NCBI GenBank assembly: GCA_030065825.1
Contig: JASJCY010000020.1
Coordinates: 1-60,005, forward strand
Direction: 5' to 3'
Source: Nostocaceae cyanobacterium
GTDB taxonomy: Bacteria; Cyanobacteriota; Cyanobacteriia; Cyanobacteriales; Nostocaceae
DNA: 60,005 bases
Of this stretch, positions 34,080-42,933 are shown one piece after another. Every line of letters begins with the position of its first letter. Within the stretch, counting starts at the first letter, position 1. A model generated the notes under the pieces. The model saw only the letters and a program-made list of their open reading frames with translations. It was not told the DNA's origin and made no database searches. Made by a program: the position numbers and the translations under genes.

Positions 34080-35240
34080 TTACTGATAAACTCTTCCTTT
34101 CCAACTCCCCCCCTTTCCTTGCCAGTGACGCCATGCGGAATCTACGGTCATAAAGGTATAAAGAAAGGCTATTCCTGGTAAGCAACAGGCAAACCAAGGA
34201 GAACAGTTATAAAAGCAGATTGTAGGTAAGTAAGCCAAAGTCATCAACAGCCATATCAGTAAACCCCCAGCCATCAACAACCAATTCCCCATCAACCCAC
34301 CCAGAATGACAGCTACAGGTGCAACTAAATAAACCAAAATCATCCCCAAAACTGTTCCCAACAGTAACCATGGGGAATAATTCAATTGGGTGTAAGCGCT
34401 ACGAGCCACCATATCCCAAATTTTACTTAGAGAAGTGTAAGGACGCAGACTGCGCGTTAAAGAACTTAGTCCCAGCCAAATCCGCCGATTTCCAGTAGAT
34501 TTTACAGCATCAGCTAAAGCACAGTCATCTATTAAAGCTTGGCGAATCGCTTGTATACCGCCAATTTCGGCTAAGGCTTCCCTACGAATTAAAATACAAC
34601 CCCCAGCCGCAGCAGCTATTTTTTTCTGGGGATTATTTACCCAACGAAAGGGGTAAAGTTTTTCAAAGAAGAACACAAAAGCTGGAATCAACAATTTTTC
34701 CCAAAAGCTTTGACATCGCAACCGTACCATCACCGAAACCATATCTAAATCCTCCGTTGCGGCTTTAGCAACTAGACGACTTAGATTTGCAATATCATGC
34801 TCAATATCTGCATCAGTCAGCAAAAAATAATCAGGTGCAGATGCTGATGCTTTGTCAAGTCCTTGTTTCATTGCCCAAAGTTTACCAGTCCAACCGGGAG
34901 GTAGGGGTGCAGCATTAACAATCTGTAATTGGGAAGATTTTCCCAATGCATGGGCAGCACCGAGAGCAATATTTGCTGTACCATCTGTACTGCCATCGTC
35001 TACCAGAAATATGTTAAAAGAACCCGGGTAGTCTTGGTTAAGAAGCGATCGCACAGTAATAGCAATAATATCAGCTTCGTTACGGGCTGGAATTACCGCA
35101 CAAACCCCAGGTAAATCTTTTAATTCAATGTCTACTACCTCTAATTGTTCATTTGTGCGCCAAAATTGTCCGCGAAAAGCCAGTAAATAGATCCAAATTG
35201 CCAAAGAAAGAAGCATCAAAGTGAAAAACATTACACCCAT
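34080..35240 (-). CDS. hpnB: Hopene-associated glycosyltransferase HpnB
   Basis: A GT2-family glycosyltransferase of about 386 residues. It has an N-terminal membrane helix, then Val-Ile-Pro-Ala-Arg-Asn-Glu-Ala near residue 50, Val-Asp-Asp-Gly-Ser-Thr-Asp-Gly-Thr-Ala, Leu-Thr-Asp-Ala-Asp-Ile (metal-binding DxD) and a Gln-x-x-Arg-x-like acceptor region. Three C-terminal membrane helices follow. It matches the HpnB family, which is regularly beside squalene-hopene cyclase; its sugar acceptor is not settled. The open frame extends to a TTG at 35294, but the ATGs at 35240 and 35231 fit the family's short N-terminus better. The start is therefore uncertain. It diverges from shc. Confidence 0.82.
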   Translation of the reverse strand: MGVMFFTLMLLSLAIWIYLLAFRGQFWRTNEQLEVVDIELKDLPGVCAVIPARNEADIIAITVRSLLNQDYPGSFNIFLVDDGSTDGTANIALGAAHALGKSSQLQIVNAAPLPPGWTGKLWAMKQGLDKASASAPDYFLLTDADIEHDIANLSRLVAKAATEDLDMVSVMVRLRCQSFWEKLLIPAFVFFFEKLYPFRWVNNPQKKIAAAAGGCILIRREALAEIGGIQAIRQALIDDCALADAVKSTGNRRIWLGLSSLTRSLRPYTSLSKIWDMVARSAYTQLNYSPWLLLGTVLGMILVYLVAPVAVILGGLMGNWLLMAGGLLIWLLMTLAYLPTICFYNCSPWFACCLPGIAFLYTFMTVDSAWRHWQGKGGSWKGRVYQ

Positions 35241-35375
35241 TACCCTATTGCCAATTTTTGCCCTTATATAGCAAAATAATATGTCTAACTTCAAAATATT
35301 TTGTGTCTTAGTGCCTTGGTGCTTTATATGTTTTTACCACCAACACACAAAGACACGAAGATAGTCAGGTTTTTT
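35241..35375. promoter_or_regulatory. Divergent promoter region of hpnB and shc
   Basis: The only DNA between the two divergent hopanoid genes, if the later ATG starts are used. It should hold both promoters and allows joint control. I cannot place -10 or operator sequences with confidence; AT-rich TATATAGCAAAATAATAT (35267-35284) is the likeliest core. Confidence 0.3.
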
Positions 35376-37292
35376 ATGCAAACTGAAGACAGGGTGACAT
35401 TATCAAAACTCGCGGATGCGATCGCAGCCAGCCAAAATTATTTTCTCTCGACTCAAAATCCTACGGGTTACTGGTGGGGAGAGTTGGAGTCAAATGTCAC
35501 CATCACTGCGGAAGCTGTCCTCTTGCATAAAATTTGGGGAACTGACCATAAAAGACCTCTACACAAAGTTGAATTATACTTGCGTTCTCAGCAACGGAAT
35601 CATGGTGGTTGGGAACTTTTCTACGGGGATGGAGGAGAACTCAGCACCTCCGTTGAGGCATATATGGCGCTAAAGTTGTTGGGTGTAGGGGAAAATGACC
35701 CAGCAATGGTGAAAGCACGTAGGTTTATTTTAAAACTTGGTGGCATCAGCAAAACCCGTATTTTTACGAAGTTACACCTAGCATTAATTGGTTGTTATAG
35801 CTGGAGTGGTATTCCTTCCTTACCACCTTGGGTGATGTTGTTGCCGGAGTATTCTCCCTTTAATATTTATGAAATGTCCAGTTGGGCAAGGTCGAGTACT
35901 GTACCCTTGCTGATAGTATGCGATCGCCAACCAGTTTTTCGAGTCAATCCAAGTATCACCTTAAACGAGTTATATGCTGAAGGTGTGGATAATGTCCGCT
36001 ATGAATTACCAAGACAAGGAGATTGGACAGATTTCTTCCTCACCCTGGATAATGCCTTTAAGTGGACAGAAAGCTTAAATTTAGTACCATTCCGGGAAGA
36101 AGGTATTAAAGCCGCACAAAAATGGATTTTAGAACGGCAAGAAGTTACCGGTGATTGGGGTGGAATTATCCCAGCTATGTTGAATTCCCTCCTGGCTTTA
36201 CGAACTCTGGGTTATGACGCTGCCGATCCGATTGTCGAACGAGGATTACAAGCAGTTGATAACTTTGCCATTGAAACTGAGGATAGTTATCGTGTCCAAC
36301 CTTGTGTTTCCCCAGTTTGGGATACCGCTTGGGTAGTGCGTGCTTTAGTTGAATCTGGTTTACCAGGAAATCATCCCGCTGTGGTGCGTGGGGGAGAGTG
36401 GCTGTTAACTAAGCAAATTCTCGATTATGGGGATTGGCAGGTGAAAAATCCCCAAGGAAAACCGGGAGGATGGTCATTTGAATTTGATAATCGTTTTTAC
36501 CCCGATGTCGATGACACCGCTGTAGTGGTCATGACTTTGGATATGGTGAAATTACCGAATGAACAACTCAAACAAGCAGCCATGATTCGCGCTTTCAAAT
36601 GGGTTGCTTCTATGCAATGTCACCAAGGTGGTTGGGCTGCTTTTGATATTAACAACGACCAAGACTGGCTTAACTCTATACCCTATGGTGACCTGAAGGC
36701 AATGATTGACCCCAACACCGCAGATGTCACCGCTAGAGTGTTAGAAATGTTGGGTAGCTCTAACCTCTCAATTGATCATCATAATTTACAGCGAGCCATT
36801 TCCTACCTCATCCGCGAACAAGAACCGGAAGGTTGCTGGTTTGGTCGTTGGGGGGTAAATTATATTTACGGTACTAGTGGAGCACTGTCAGCACTGTGCT
36901 TAATCGCACCTAGAGAACATCAAGTGAATATCCAACGCGGTGCAGCTTGGTTGGTAAGTTGTCAAAACCCAGATGGGGGTTGGGGAGAAACCTGTCGTAG
37001 CTATGACGACCCCACCCTCAAAGGTAAAGGTGTAAGTACAGCATCACAAACAGCCTGGGCATTAATTGGTTTAATGGCAGCAGGGGAAACAACTGCTACA
37101 GGGGCTGAAGATGCCATTGAACGAGGGGTTGCTTATCTGTTAGACACTCAAGACACAGATGGCACTTGGAATGAGTCAGAATTCACGGGTACAGGCTTTC
37201 CTGGTCATTTTTACCTCAAATATCATCTCTATCACCAATTCTTTCCCTTAATTGCTCTCGGTCGCTATCAAAGATTGAAATTGAAAGGGTGA
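35376..37292 (+). CDS. shc: Squalene-hopene cyclase
   Basis: A 638-residue class II triterpene cyclase from ATG 35376; the frame extends 25 codons further upstream, but those residues are not family-like. It folds squalene to hopene and hopanol at the membrane. The catalytic Asp-Val-Asp-Asp-Thr-Ala (DXDD acid) is near residue 378. Several QW motifs are visible (for example Gln-Asn-Pro-Asp-Gly-Gly-Trp-Gly-Glu and Gln-Asp-Thr-Asp-Gly-Thr-Trp), as is Gly-Thr-Gly-Phe-Pro-Gly-His-Phe-Tyr-Leu near the C-terminus. Length equals known SHC. It is the first committed step for the neighbouring hpn genes. Confidence 0.95.
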   Translation: MQTEDRVTLSKLADAIAASQNYFLSTQNPTGYWWGELESNVTITAEAVLLHKIWGTDHKRPLHKVELYLRSQQRNHGGWELFYGDGGELSTSVEAYMALKLLGVGENDPAMVKARRFILKLGGISKTRIFTKLHLALIGCYSWSGIPSLPPWVMLLPEYSPFNIYEMSSWARSSTVPLLIVCDRQPVFRVNPSITLNELYAEGVDNVRYELPRQGDWTDFFLTLDNAFKWTESLNLVPFREEGIKAAQKWILERQEVTGDWGGIIPAMLNSLLALRTLGYDAADPIVERGLQAVDNFAIETEDSYRVQPCVSPVWDTAWVVRALVESGLPGNHPAVVRGGEWLLTKQILDYGDWQVKNPQGKPGGWSFEFDNRFYPDVDDTAVVVMTLDMVKLPNEQLKQAAMIRAFKWVASMQCHQGGWAAFDINNDQDWLNSIPYGDLKAMIDPNTADVTARVLEMLGSSNLSIDHHNLQRAISYLIREQEPEGCWFGRWGVNYIYGTSGALSALCLIAPREHQVNIQRGAAWLVSCQNPDGGWGETCRSYDDPTLKGKGVSTASQTAWALIGLMAAGETTATGAEDAIERGVAYLLDTQDTDGTWNESEFTGTGFPGHFYLKYHLYHQFFPLIALGRYQRLKLKG

Positions 37293-37740
37293 AGTATTTG
37301 TCAGAGGTTAAAATAATTCGAGCGTTGCATAAATGCGGGATGATTTTAATAGTTTTGTGGAATGGGCATCTTGTCCTTTCCTTCGTCAGAAACCGGGTTT
37401 CTTAAGATTATTGACCTGTAAAATCCTAGATTTTAGTTTAGAAACCCGGTTTCTCTAGTGCTTTTTTGTTAGGTGGAATGGGCATCTTGGGTGGAATGGG
37501 CATCTTGGGTGGAATGGGCATCTTGCCTGTTCCTTATATTTTCGCCAGAAACCGGGTTTCTTAAGATTATTGACCTGTAAAATCCTAGATTTTGGTTTAG
37601 AAACCCGGTTTCTCTACACCACTCATATTTATCCCTTAATTTAGTGATACTGCTACGCAACAAGTAAACTACGTAATCCCTACAGAGGTAGGCACAATTA
37701 AATATAAGATCAGACCTGTAGTAACAAAAAAATCAAAATC
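37293..37740. repeat. Two AAACCGGGTTTC elements and an 18-bp tandem repeat
   Basis: Elements of 67 bases at 37388-37454 and 37547-37613 are almost identical. Both begin AGAAACCGGGTTTCT and end with the related GAAACCCGGTTTCT. Between them, GTGGAATGGGCATCTTGG occurs three times in tandem (about 37474-37527). The start (37323-37375) has the GCATAAATGCGGGATGATTTT-type repeat. The last 100 bases presumably hold the promoter of the glutathione transferase. Confidence 0.85.
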
Positions 37741-38445
37741 ATGATTCAACTATACTACTGGCCCACAGCAAACGGTCATAAAATTACCATATTTCTCGAA
37801 GAAGCGGGTCTTGAATACCAAATTATACCAATTGATATTCGTGCTGGCGACCAATTCAAACCAGAGTTTCTGCAAGTATCGCCCAACAACCGCATACCAG
37901 CAATAGTTGATACAGCCCCAGTAGATGGTGGCGAACCAATCTCAATCTTTGAGTCGGGAGCGATTTTGCTTTATTTAGCTGAAAAAACTGGAAAATTCCT
38001 CCCCAATAACTTACGCGATCGCAAGTTAGTAACTGAGTGGTTATTCTGGCAAATAGGGGGTTTAGGACCAATGGCTGGACAGACCAATCACTTTACTCAA
38101 TATGCCCCTGAAAAAATTGACTATGCCATAAATCGCTATGTTAAAGAAACAAACCGACTCTACGGTGTGATGAATCGCCAGCTTGAAGGACGTGACTATT
38201 TAGCTGATAATTATTCAATTGCTGATATGGCTTGTTATCCTTGGATTGTTCAACATCAGCAACAACAACAAAATCTGGAAGATTTCCCCAATTTGAAACG
38301 CTGGTTTGAGAAAATTCAATCTCGCGAAGCAGTTATCCGTGCTTACGCTAGGGGAGCAGAGTTCAAAGGACAACCAGTAATTACCGAAGAAATTCGCAAT
38401 ATTCTTTTTAACCAAACAGCAGAAACTATTGAAAAGTTGAAATAA
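37741..38445 (+). CDS. Glutathione S-transferase (YfcG/Ure2p-like)
   Basis: A 234-residue GST. The N-terminal thioredoxin fold has Leu-Tyr-Tyr-Trp-Pro-Thr-Ala-Asn-Gly (active-site Thr/Asn in place of Tyr or Cys), the cis-proline in Asn-Asn-Arg-Ile-Pro-Ala-Ile and the glutathione-binding Phe-Glu-Ser-Gly-Ala-Ile. The helical C-terminal domain follows, with the Asp-Tyr-Leu-Ala-Asp-Asn-Tyr-Ser-Ile-Ala-Asp-Met capping motif. Members of this group have disulfide-bond reductase activity with glutathione. It stands alone; a detoxification or redox role is assumed. Confidence 0.9.
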   Translation: MIQLYYWPTANGHKITIFLEEAGLEYQIIPIDIRAGDQFKPEFLQVSPNNRIPAIVDTAPVDGGEPISIFESGAILLYLAEKTGKFLPNNLRDRKLVTEWLFWQIGGLGPMAGQTNHFTQYAPEKIDYAINRYVKETNRLYGVMNRQLEGRDYLADNYSIADMACYPWIVQHQQQQQNLEDFPNLKRWFEKIQSREAVIRAYARGAEFKGQPVITEEIRNILFNQTAETIEKLK

Positions 38446-38458
38446 AGAAGAGCCTCTG

Positions 38459-38545
38459 GCTCTATGTACTAGTAACTAGGCTGTTCTGGTAACCAGGCTG
38501 AGCCTGGTTACCCTAGTTACTAGGCTCAGCCTAGTAACTAGAATA
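38459..38545. repeat. Convergent-gene hairpins (GGTTACCAGG type)
   Basis: Two overlapping palindromes: GGTAACCAGGCTGAGCCTGGTTACC (38481-38505) and CTAGTTACTAGGCTCAGCCTAGTAACTAG (38508-38536). They lie between convergent stops and would serve as strong two-way transcript ends, although no T-run follows. Confidence 0.65.
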
Positions 38546-38551
38546 GGGATA

Positions 38552-40570
38552 TCATTTGCTACTGCTTACAGTTGCAGCTTTTCTTGCTTCTTCAACCCAG
38601 CCATCAAACAATTCTTGATTATTCTTAATCCACTCTTTGGCATGGCGACGGATATCTGCTACTCTATTTTCTCCTTCCTGAAGCCGTTCATTTTGGGCAC
38701 TGATATCGTCAACGGGAATCTGAATTAGTTCAAACAAACGCTTAGCGGAGGGGTTATCAGCCAAAAATTCCTTATTAGCGACGATTTGCATATTATCAAT
38801 AGCAAATCCCAGATTTTTCCCATTATATGAAGTATCTTTTTCTGTCCAATTTTTCTGGTGTCCGGGTAGAGAAGTGAAAGGAACTTCTAGCCAAGTTACA
38901 TCTTTACCCGGTTTTAATACTGCACTCATCCACATAGGAGTCCAAGTGTAATAAAGAACTGGTTTTCCTTGCTTTTGGCGAGTAATGGTGTCTACAATTA
39001 GGGCTGAATAACTTCCTTGGTCTTGTTCAACGGTATTTTCTAGTCCGTAAGCCTTAATGTGATGCTGAATCACAAATTCACAAAACCAACCCGAATTGCA
39101 CCCGGTCAAATTTGCCTTGCCATCCCCATCTGAATCAAAAAGTTTGGCAATTTTTGGATCTTTGAGTTGTCCAATGTTGGTGATATTGTATTTATCAGCA
39201 GTTTTTTTATCAATCTGATAACCTTGCAAGAGATTAGGAGTGAGAACTCCAACTTTTTCTAACTTTTGTTGACCACCACCTTTTTCAAAGAACGGCTTAT
39301 GACCTTTTTCCCAATGGACACCCATGTAATCTAGGTCTCCTTGTCCTAAAGCCAGGTGCATTGTGGTGTATTCAATTTGTCTGGGTTCTGGAGTTTTGTA
39401 ACCAAGCTTTCTTAAACCAATGTTAATAATTTCGGTTTGGAATCGTTCTTCCTGCAAGGTACCATGGGCAGATTCTACCTTCACACCTTTACCGGGCATT
39501 AATTTGCCTGTGGATGTTGTAGAAACTGGGGAAGTTTGTTGTTTGGTAATGGAAGCAACCAATAAGGCTAATATAATGGTTGCTGCAAAGATAGCTAAAG
39601 TAAATTTTTTGGCTTTCGACCCCTGAAGAAAAAAACCTACCGGACCTCGTTCCTTCCAGGAGAGTTGACTGTCGCTTTTACCAAAAACATGGGTTATGCG
39701 GTCAAGCATCACCGCAATCAGGACAATACTTAATCCTCCCACAGATGCTAGTCCCACATTTAACTGACCCAAACCCTGCAATACCATCAGTCCCAGTCCC
39801 TTCACAGCAATCATGGAGGTGACTACTGACATGGATAAAGCCAACAGAATGGCTTGGTTTACCCCAGTGAGGATAGTTGGCATGGCTAGGGGAATTTGTA
39901 CCTCCCACAGTATTTGTCTGGGGGTAGAACCAAAGGCTGTGGCTGCTTCCACTACTTCTGCCGATACTTGGCGAATTCCTAGGCTAGTTAGGCGAATTAA
40001 GGGGGGTACAGCGAAGATAAAGGTGGCTATGACTCCCGAAACTTCCCCAATGCCAAACAGCATCACCACGGGGACGAGGTAGACAAATGAGGGCAAGGTT
40101 TGCATGGCATCCAGGATGGGTTGCAGCCATTTCTCTAACCGCTGATTACTAGCGCTGAGAATGCCAAGGGTGATACCAACTACCATGCAAAAAGCCACAG
40201 CAGTTACCACCAGGGATAATGATACTATCGCTTCCTCCCAGGCACCGAAAAAGCCAATCAAACTCAGGGCAACAACGCTATAAATGGCTATTTTACCTCC
40301 CGCTATTTGCCAAGCCAGCAAACCAACCAAAATTAGGAAAATTAACGGCGGAATGGCAAGGAAAAACGATTGTATACTCTCTAGGGTAAAGCTGATGGGA
40401 ATGCGAATGGCTTGGAACAGGGGACGATAGTTCTCAACTATGTAGTTAACGCTTTTACTAATCCAATCTTCTAAGGGTAAGGTATAAAACTCAAAGGGAT
40501 TGAGAATTGCGTCTAACCCCCCTTGATTAGTAGCAATGAAGTCAGAGGTTAGATTTGGCAAAATGAACAC
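38552..40570 (-). CDS. Glycine betaine/carnitine-type ABC importer: permease fused to substrate-binding protein
   Basis: A 672-residue fusion. Residues 1-330 are a ProW/OpuAB-like permease with about seven helices and a Gly-x3-Ala-x-Gly-x3-x-Gln-Ile-x-Trp-Glu-Val-Gln-Ile-Pro-Leu-Ala ATPase-coupling loop. After a further helix (about 325-345), residues 360-672 form a periplasmic ProX-like binding domain. Its Trp/Tyr residues (Val-His-Trp, Tyr-Tyr-Thr-Trp-Thr-Pro-Met-Trp) fit a cage for a quaternary ammonium ligand. The start is GTG at 40570 with GGAG eleven bases upstream. The ATPase gene lies upstream on the same strand, separated by 1.1 kb of fragments. Choline, betaine, proline betaine or carnitine are possible ligands. 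Confidence 0.92.
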   Translation of the reverse strand: MFILPNLTSDFIATNQGGLDAILNPFEFYTLPLEDWISKSVNYIVENYRPLFQAIRIPISFTLESIQSFFLAIPPLIFLILVGLLAWQIAGGKIAIYSVVALSLIGFFGAWEEAIVSLSLVVTAVAFCMVVGITLGILSASNQRLEKWLQPILDAMQTLPSFVYLVPVVMLFGIGEVSGVIATFIFAVPPLIRLTSLGIRQVSAEVVEAATAFGSTPRQILWEVQIPLAMPTILTGVNQAILLALSMSVVTSMIAVKGLGLMVLQGLGQLNVGLASVGGLSIVLIAVMLDRITHVFGKSDSQLSWKERGPVGFFLQGSKAKKFTLAIFAATIILALLVASITKQQTSPVSTTSTGKLMPGKGVKVESAHGTLQEERFQTEIINIGLRKLGYKTPEPRQIEYTTMHLALGQGDLDYMGVHWEKGHKPFFEKGGGQQKLEKVGVLTPNLLQGYQIDKKTADKYNITNIGQLKDPKIAKLFDSDGDGKANLTGCNSGWFCEFVIQHHIKAYGLENTVEQDQGSYSALIVDTITRQKQGKPVLYYTWTPMWMSAVLKPGKDVTWLEVPFTSLPGHQKNWTEKDTSYNGKNLGFAIDNMQIVANKEFLADNPSAKRLFELIQIPVDDISAQNERLQEGENRVADIRRHAKEWIKNNQELFDGWVEEARKAATVSSSK

Positions 40571-40929
40571 AATCAGCCTGTCTCCTATCTTGGGTGGACG
40601 TTGTGGATTTCAACAATAAGTTTTTGTTTATATATATTTTTGATATTGATCTATAATTTAACACAAATAATCATATTGCTTATGATTCTGGTTTTAATTT
40701 CGTCGATATTTAATGAAATAGACATAACTGAGTCCGTAACACTGTCGTGTTTTCCCCGCAATTAGATTGAACTATTATATCAATTTCAGAAATTTCTCAA
40801 AATTACGTTAGGATTTCAATAAATATTAGATTGATAATCTATGACCAGATTATATGTTAGTTGATGAAGCAGAAAATCAATCAACAAGATGAGATTGGAA
40901 AAACATTTTAGAATACCCAGTTCAATCCC
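40571..40929. other. Gene-free AT-rich stretch before the betaine permease
   Basis: No gene or dispersed repeat seen. Since proV and the permease gene are now separated, this part has to act as the permease leader or carry a read-through transcript. TTGATTTTCTGCTTCATC-like AT-rich DNA gives no clear promoter. Confidence 0.35.
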
Positions 40930-41169
40930 TTATTTAGTATTTAACAAAAGGCTTTCCACAGCTTGATGATTTGGTAACATTGTAATAACTGTATCTGTTT
41001 GACGAGCAACTATTTCTGGCGATTCTGCCCATTGTGCTCCTTTTTCGATCAGGTTTTCTGCTGATTTTAAACGCAAATCATGGACAATCAACGAAAAATC
41101 TGCTTCAAGTAAATTTCTTGCCATGGGATTTCCCATGTTACCAACACCGATAAAGCCTATTTTATTCAT
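40930..41169 (-). pseudogene. N-terminal fragment of a beta-hydroxyacid dehydrogenase
   Basis: 79 residues with the exact N-terminal signature of 3-hydroxyisobutyrate/6-phosphogluconate-type dehydrogenases: Ile-Gly-Phe-Ile-Gly-Val-Gly-Asn-Met-Gly-Asn-Pro-Met-Ala-Arg-Asn-Leu, then Val-Ile-Thr-Met-Leu-Pro. The family has about 290 residues, so three quarters are missing. The end is a stop after Leu-Leu-Asn-Thr-Lys. It still begins with an ATG, but without dimer and catalytic helices it cannot be active. It lies within a group of fragments that separates the two betaine transporter genes. Confidence 0.85.
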
Positions 41170-41195
41170 CCTTTTTTAGTCCCCCGGTATATATA

Positions 41196-41310
41196 TTAAA
41201 TCTTTTGAAACTCTATAAAAAATTGTTCTTTCGTTGGCGCTGGCTGATATTTAAACCCAGAATTTGCTAGGATTTTAATCGTATCATCAAAACCATAAAT
41301 GCGGTAAGTA
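41196..41310 (-). pseudogene. C-terminal fragment, probably of a methyltransferase
   Basis: A minus-strand frame ending in TAA (complement of 41196-41198) codes for about 37 residues: Leu-Thr-Tyr-Arg-Ile-Tyr-Gly-Phe-Asp-Asp-Thr-Ile, then Leu-Ala-Asn-Ser-Gly-Phe, then Gln-Phe-Phe-Ile-Glu-Phe-Gln-Lys-Ile. The leucine-rich helix followed by Gly-Phe and a final beta strand is a common ending of class I SAM methyltransferases. No start or upstream part is left. Assignment is tentative. Confidence 0.4.
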
Positions 41311-41319
41311 AGTGTTTGT

Positions 41320-41691
41320 TTGTATGGGATAGATATTAGCGAACAATCTTTGTTAGTAGCAGAAAAGCTCGACATTTATCAAGGTTTATCTCTAGGGGAA
41401 TTGGGGAACAAACTTGATTTTGCAGACAATTCTTTTGACGCTTGGGTATCGAGTGGTGTTTTTACTAGAAAACAAGTACCACTCAATGCTTTTGAAGAAC
41501 TGATTCGGATTTTGAAACCAAGTGGTCTAATAATGGTTGCTTTCCGAGTAGAAGACAATGATTATTATTACAATAAAATCAAAGAGTACTGTGCCCAAAA
41601 CGTTCTGGAGGAAGTCTGGAAAAATAGACTTGGTGTTTTAAAAAGCTGCAATCACGATTTGGTGATCCTCAAAAAAACGAGAACCGTTTAA
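41320..41691 (+). pseudogene. N-terminally truncated SAM-dependent methyltransferase
   Basis: 123 residues covering motif I-post to the C-terminus of a class I methyltransferase: Gly-Ile-Asp-Ile-Ser (acidic loop), Leu-Asp-Phe-Ala-Asp-Asn-Ser-Phe-Asp-Ala, Gly-Val-Phe-Thr, Leu-Lys-Pro-Ser-Gly-Leu-Ile. The glycine-rich SAM loop is absent, so it should be inactive. It is clearly related to the methyltransferase at 53207: the sequences Leu-Gly-Glu-x-Leu-Asp-Phe, Phe-Asp-Ala, Ser-x-Gly-Val-Phe-Thr and Ala-Phe-x-Glu-Leu-Ile-Arg-Ile align without gaps. It may be the relic of a paralogue from the same biosynthetic locus. Confidence 0.75.
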
Positions 41692-41694
41692 TTA

Positions 41695-42882
41695 TCACTG
41701 GTTGCTAATATTAGCAAGAATATCAGCCAATTCTACTAACCCTTGGAATTTACCTTTCTCATCAACTACAGCCACAGGTAGTCCTTGTTGGTAAAGAGGA
41801 AAAGTATCTTCTAGGTTAGTATCAGCTTTAACTTGAGGAAAGTCAGTTTGCATTACTTTGGTGATGTCTGATTTTCCCTCTTCTAAGGCTGATTCAATAC
41901 TTTGTCTATCAACCATTCCCACGGGTTTACCATGGGTATCCACAACGCACATATGTCCGGTAGCATGGTCTGACATTTTTCCTAGTACTACACTTGGTGA
42001 ATCTTCACCGAGAACTAAAGGGGTGATTTTACGAACAATTGATTTAGTGGTAAGTACTTGGGCGCGGTTGACATCTTCGGTAAAGGCGCTAATATAGTCA
42101 TCAGCAGGTTGAGTGATAATTTCCTCCGGTGTGCCAATTTGTACAATTGCACCATCTTTCATCACCGCGATGCGATCGCCAATTTTTAATGCTTCTTGAA
42201 TATCATGACTAATAAATACAATAGTTTTGTGTAGCTCTTTTTGCAGTCGTAGCAATTCATCTTGCATTTCCCGACGAATCAAGGGGTCTAATGCGCTGAA
42301 TGCCTCATCCATGAGTAAAATATCTGCATCTGTAGCTAAAGCACGGGCTAAACCTACCCTTTGCTGCATCCCACCGCTGAGGGAGGAGGGTAAATAATCT
42401 GCCCATTGGGCTAAACCCACAGCTTCTAGGGTTTCTAGGGCTTTTTGACGGCGTTCGTCTTTGTCTATCCCTTTTACTTTTAAACCATATCCTACATTTT
42501 CAGCCACCGTTCTGTGGGGAAATAGCCCAAATCGCTGAAATACCATGGACACTTTGGTTAAGCGAATTTCTCGCATCCGTTTATCATCAACATGGGCAAT
42601 GTCTTCACCGTCTATATAAATATGTCCACTGGTAGGATGAATGAGGCGATTTATACAGCGAACCAGGGTAGATTTACCGGAGCCAGATAATCCCATTACC
42701 ACAAACAATTCCCCTTGATTAATGGTAAAAGAGACATCGGCAATACCTAAAACATTACCTGTTGCCTTTAAAATAGAGTCCCTAGTGCCACCGGAGCGAA
42801 ACAAATTCAGAGCAGCATGAGGCTTTTCTCCATAAATTTTAATCAGATGCTCAATGACAATTTTAGACTCTGGATGCTTCAT
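41695..42882 (-). CDS. Glycine betaine/carnitine-type ABC importer ATPase with CBS pair
   Basis: 395 residues from ATG 42882, chosen for the AGGAAG eight bases upstream; a TTG at 42933 would add 17. The ATPase has Walker A Gly-Leu-Ser-Gly-Ser-Gly-Lys-Ser-Thr, signature Leu-Ser-Gly-Gly-Met-Gln-Gln-Arg and Walker B Leu-Met-Asp-Glu-Ala-Phe-Ser-Ala-Leu-Asp-Pro-Leu, all typical of ProV/OpuAA. The C-terminal 110 residues hold two CBS motifs, which in OpuA sense ionic strength or cyclic di-AMP. It energises the permease encoded downstream. A degenerate 80-bp copy of its own middle lies upstream (43083-43165). Confidence 0.92.
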   Translation of the reverse strand: MKHPESKIVIEHLIKIYGEKPHAALNLFRSGGTRDSILKATGNVLGIADVSFTINQGELFVVMGLSGSGKSTLVRCINRLIHPTSGHIYIDGEDIAHVDDKRMREIRLTKVSMVFQRFGLFPHRTVAENVGYGLKVKGIDKDERRQKALETLEAVGLAQWADYLPSSLSGGMQQRVGLARALATDADILLMDEAFSALDPLIRREMQDELLRLQKELHKTIVFISHDIQEALKIGDRIAVMKDGAIVQIGTPEEIITQPADDYISAFTEDVNRAQVLTTKSIVRKITPLVLGEDSPSVVLGKMSDHATGHMCVVDTHGKPVGMVDRQSIESALEEGKSDITKVMQTDFPQVKADTNLEDTFPLYQQGLPVAVVDEKGKFQGLVELADILANISNQ

Positions 42883-42933
42883 TTGTCTTTCTTCCTGGAG
42901 ACTCCGGCTAAATTGGTACAAAGGATTTTCCAA

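Noticed and set aside
33748-34086. Frames of 69 and 112 codons before hpnB
   Set aside because: They cross the TCATTGG heptamers and other repeats and lack start signals.
35301-35375. Upstream start for squalene-hopene cyclase
   Set aside because: The extra 25 residues are unlike cyclase N-termini; the ATG at 35376 starts directly before the conserved part.
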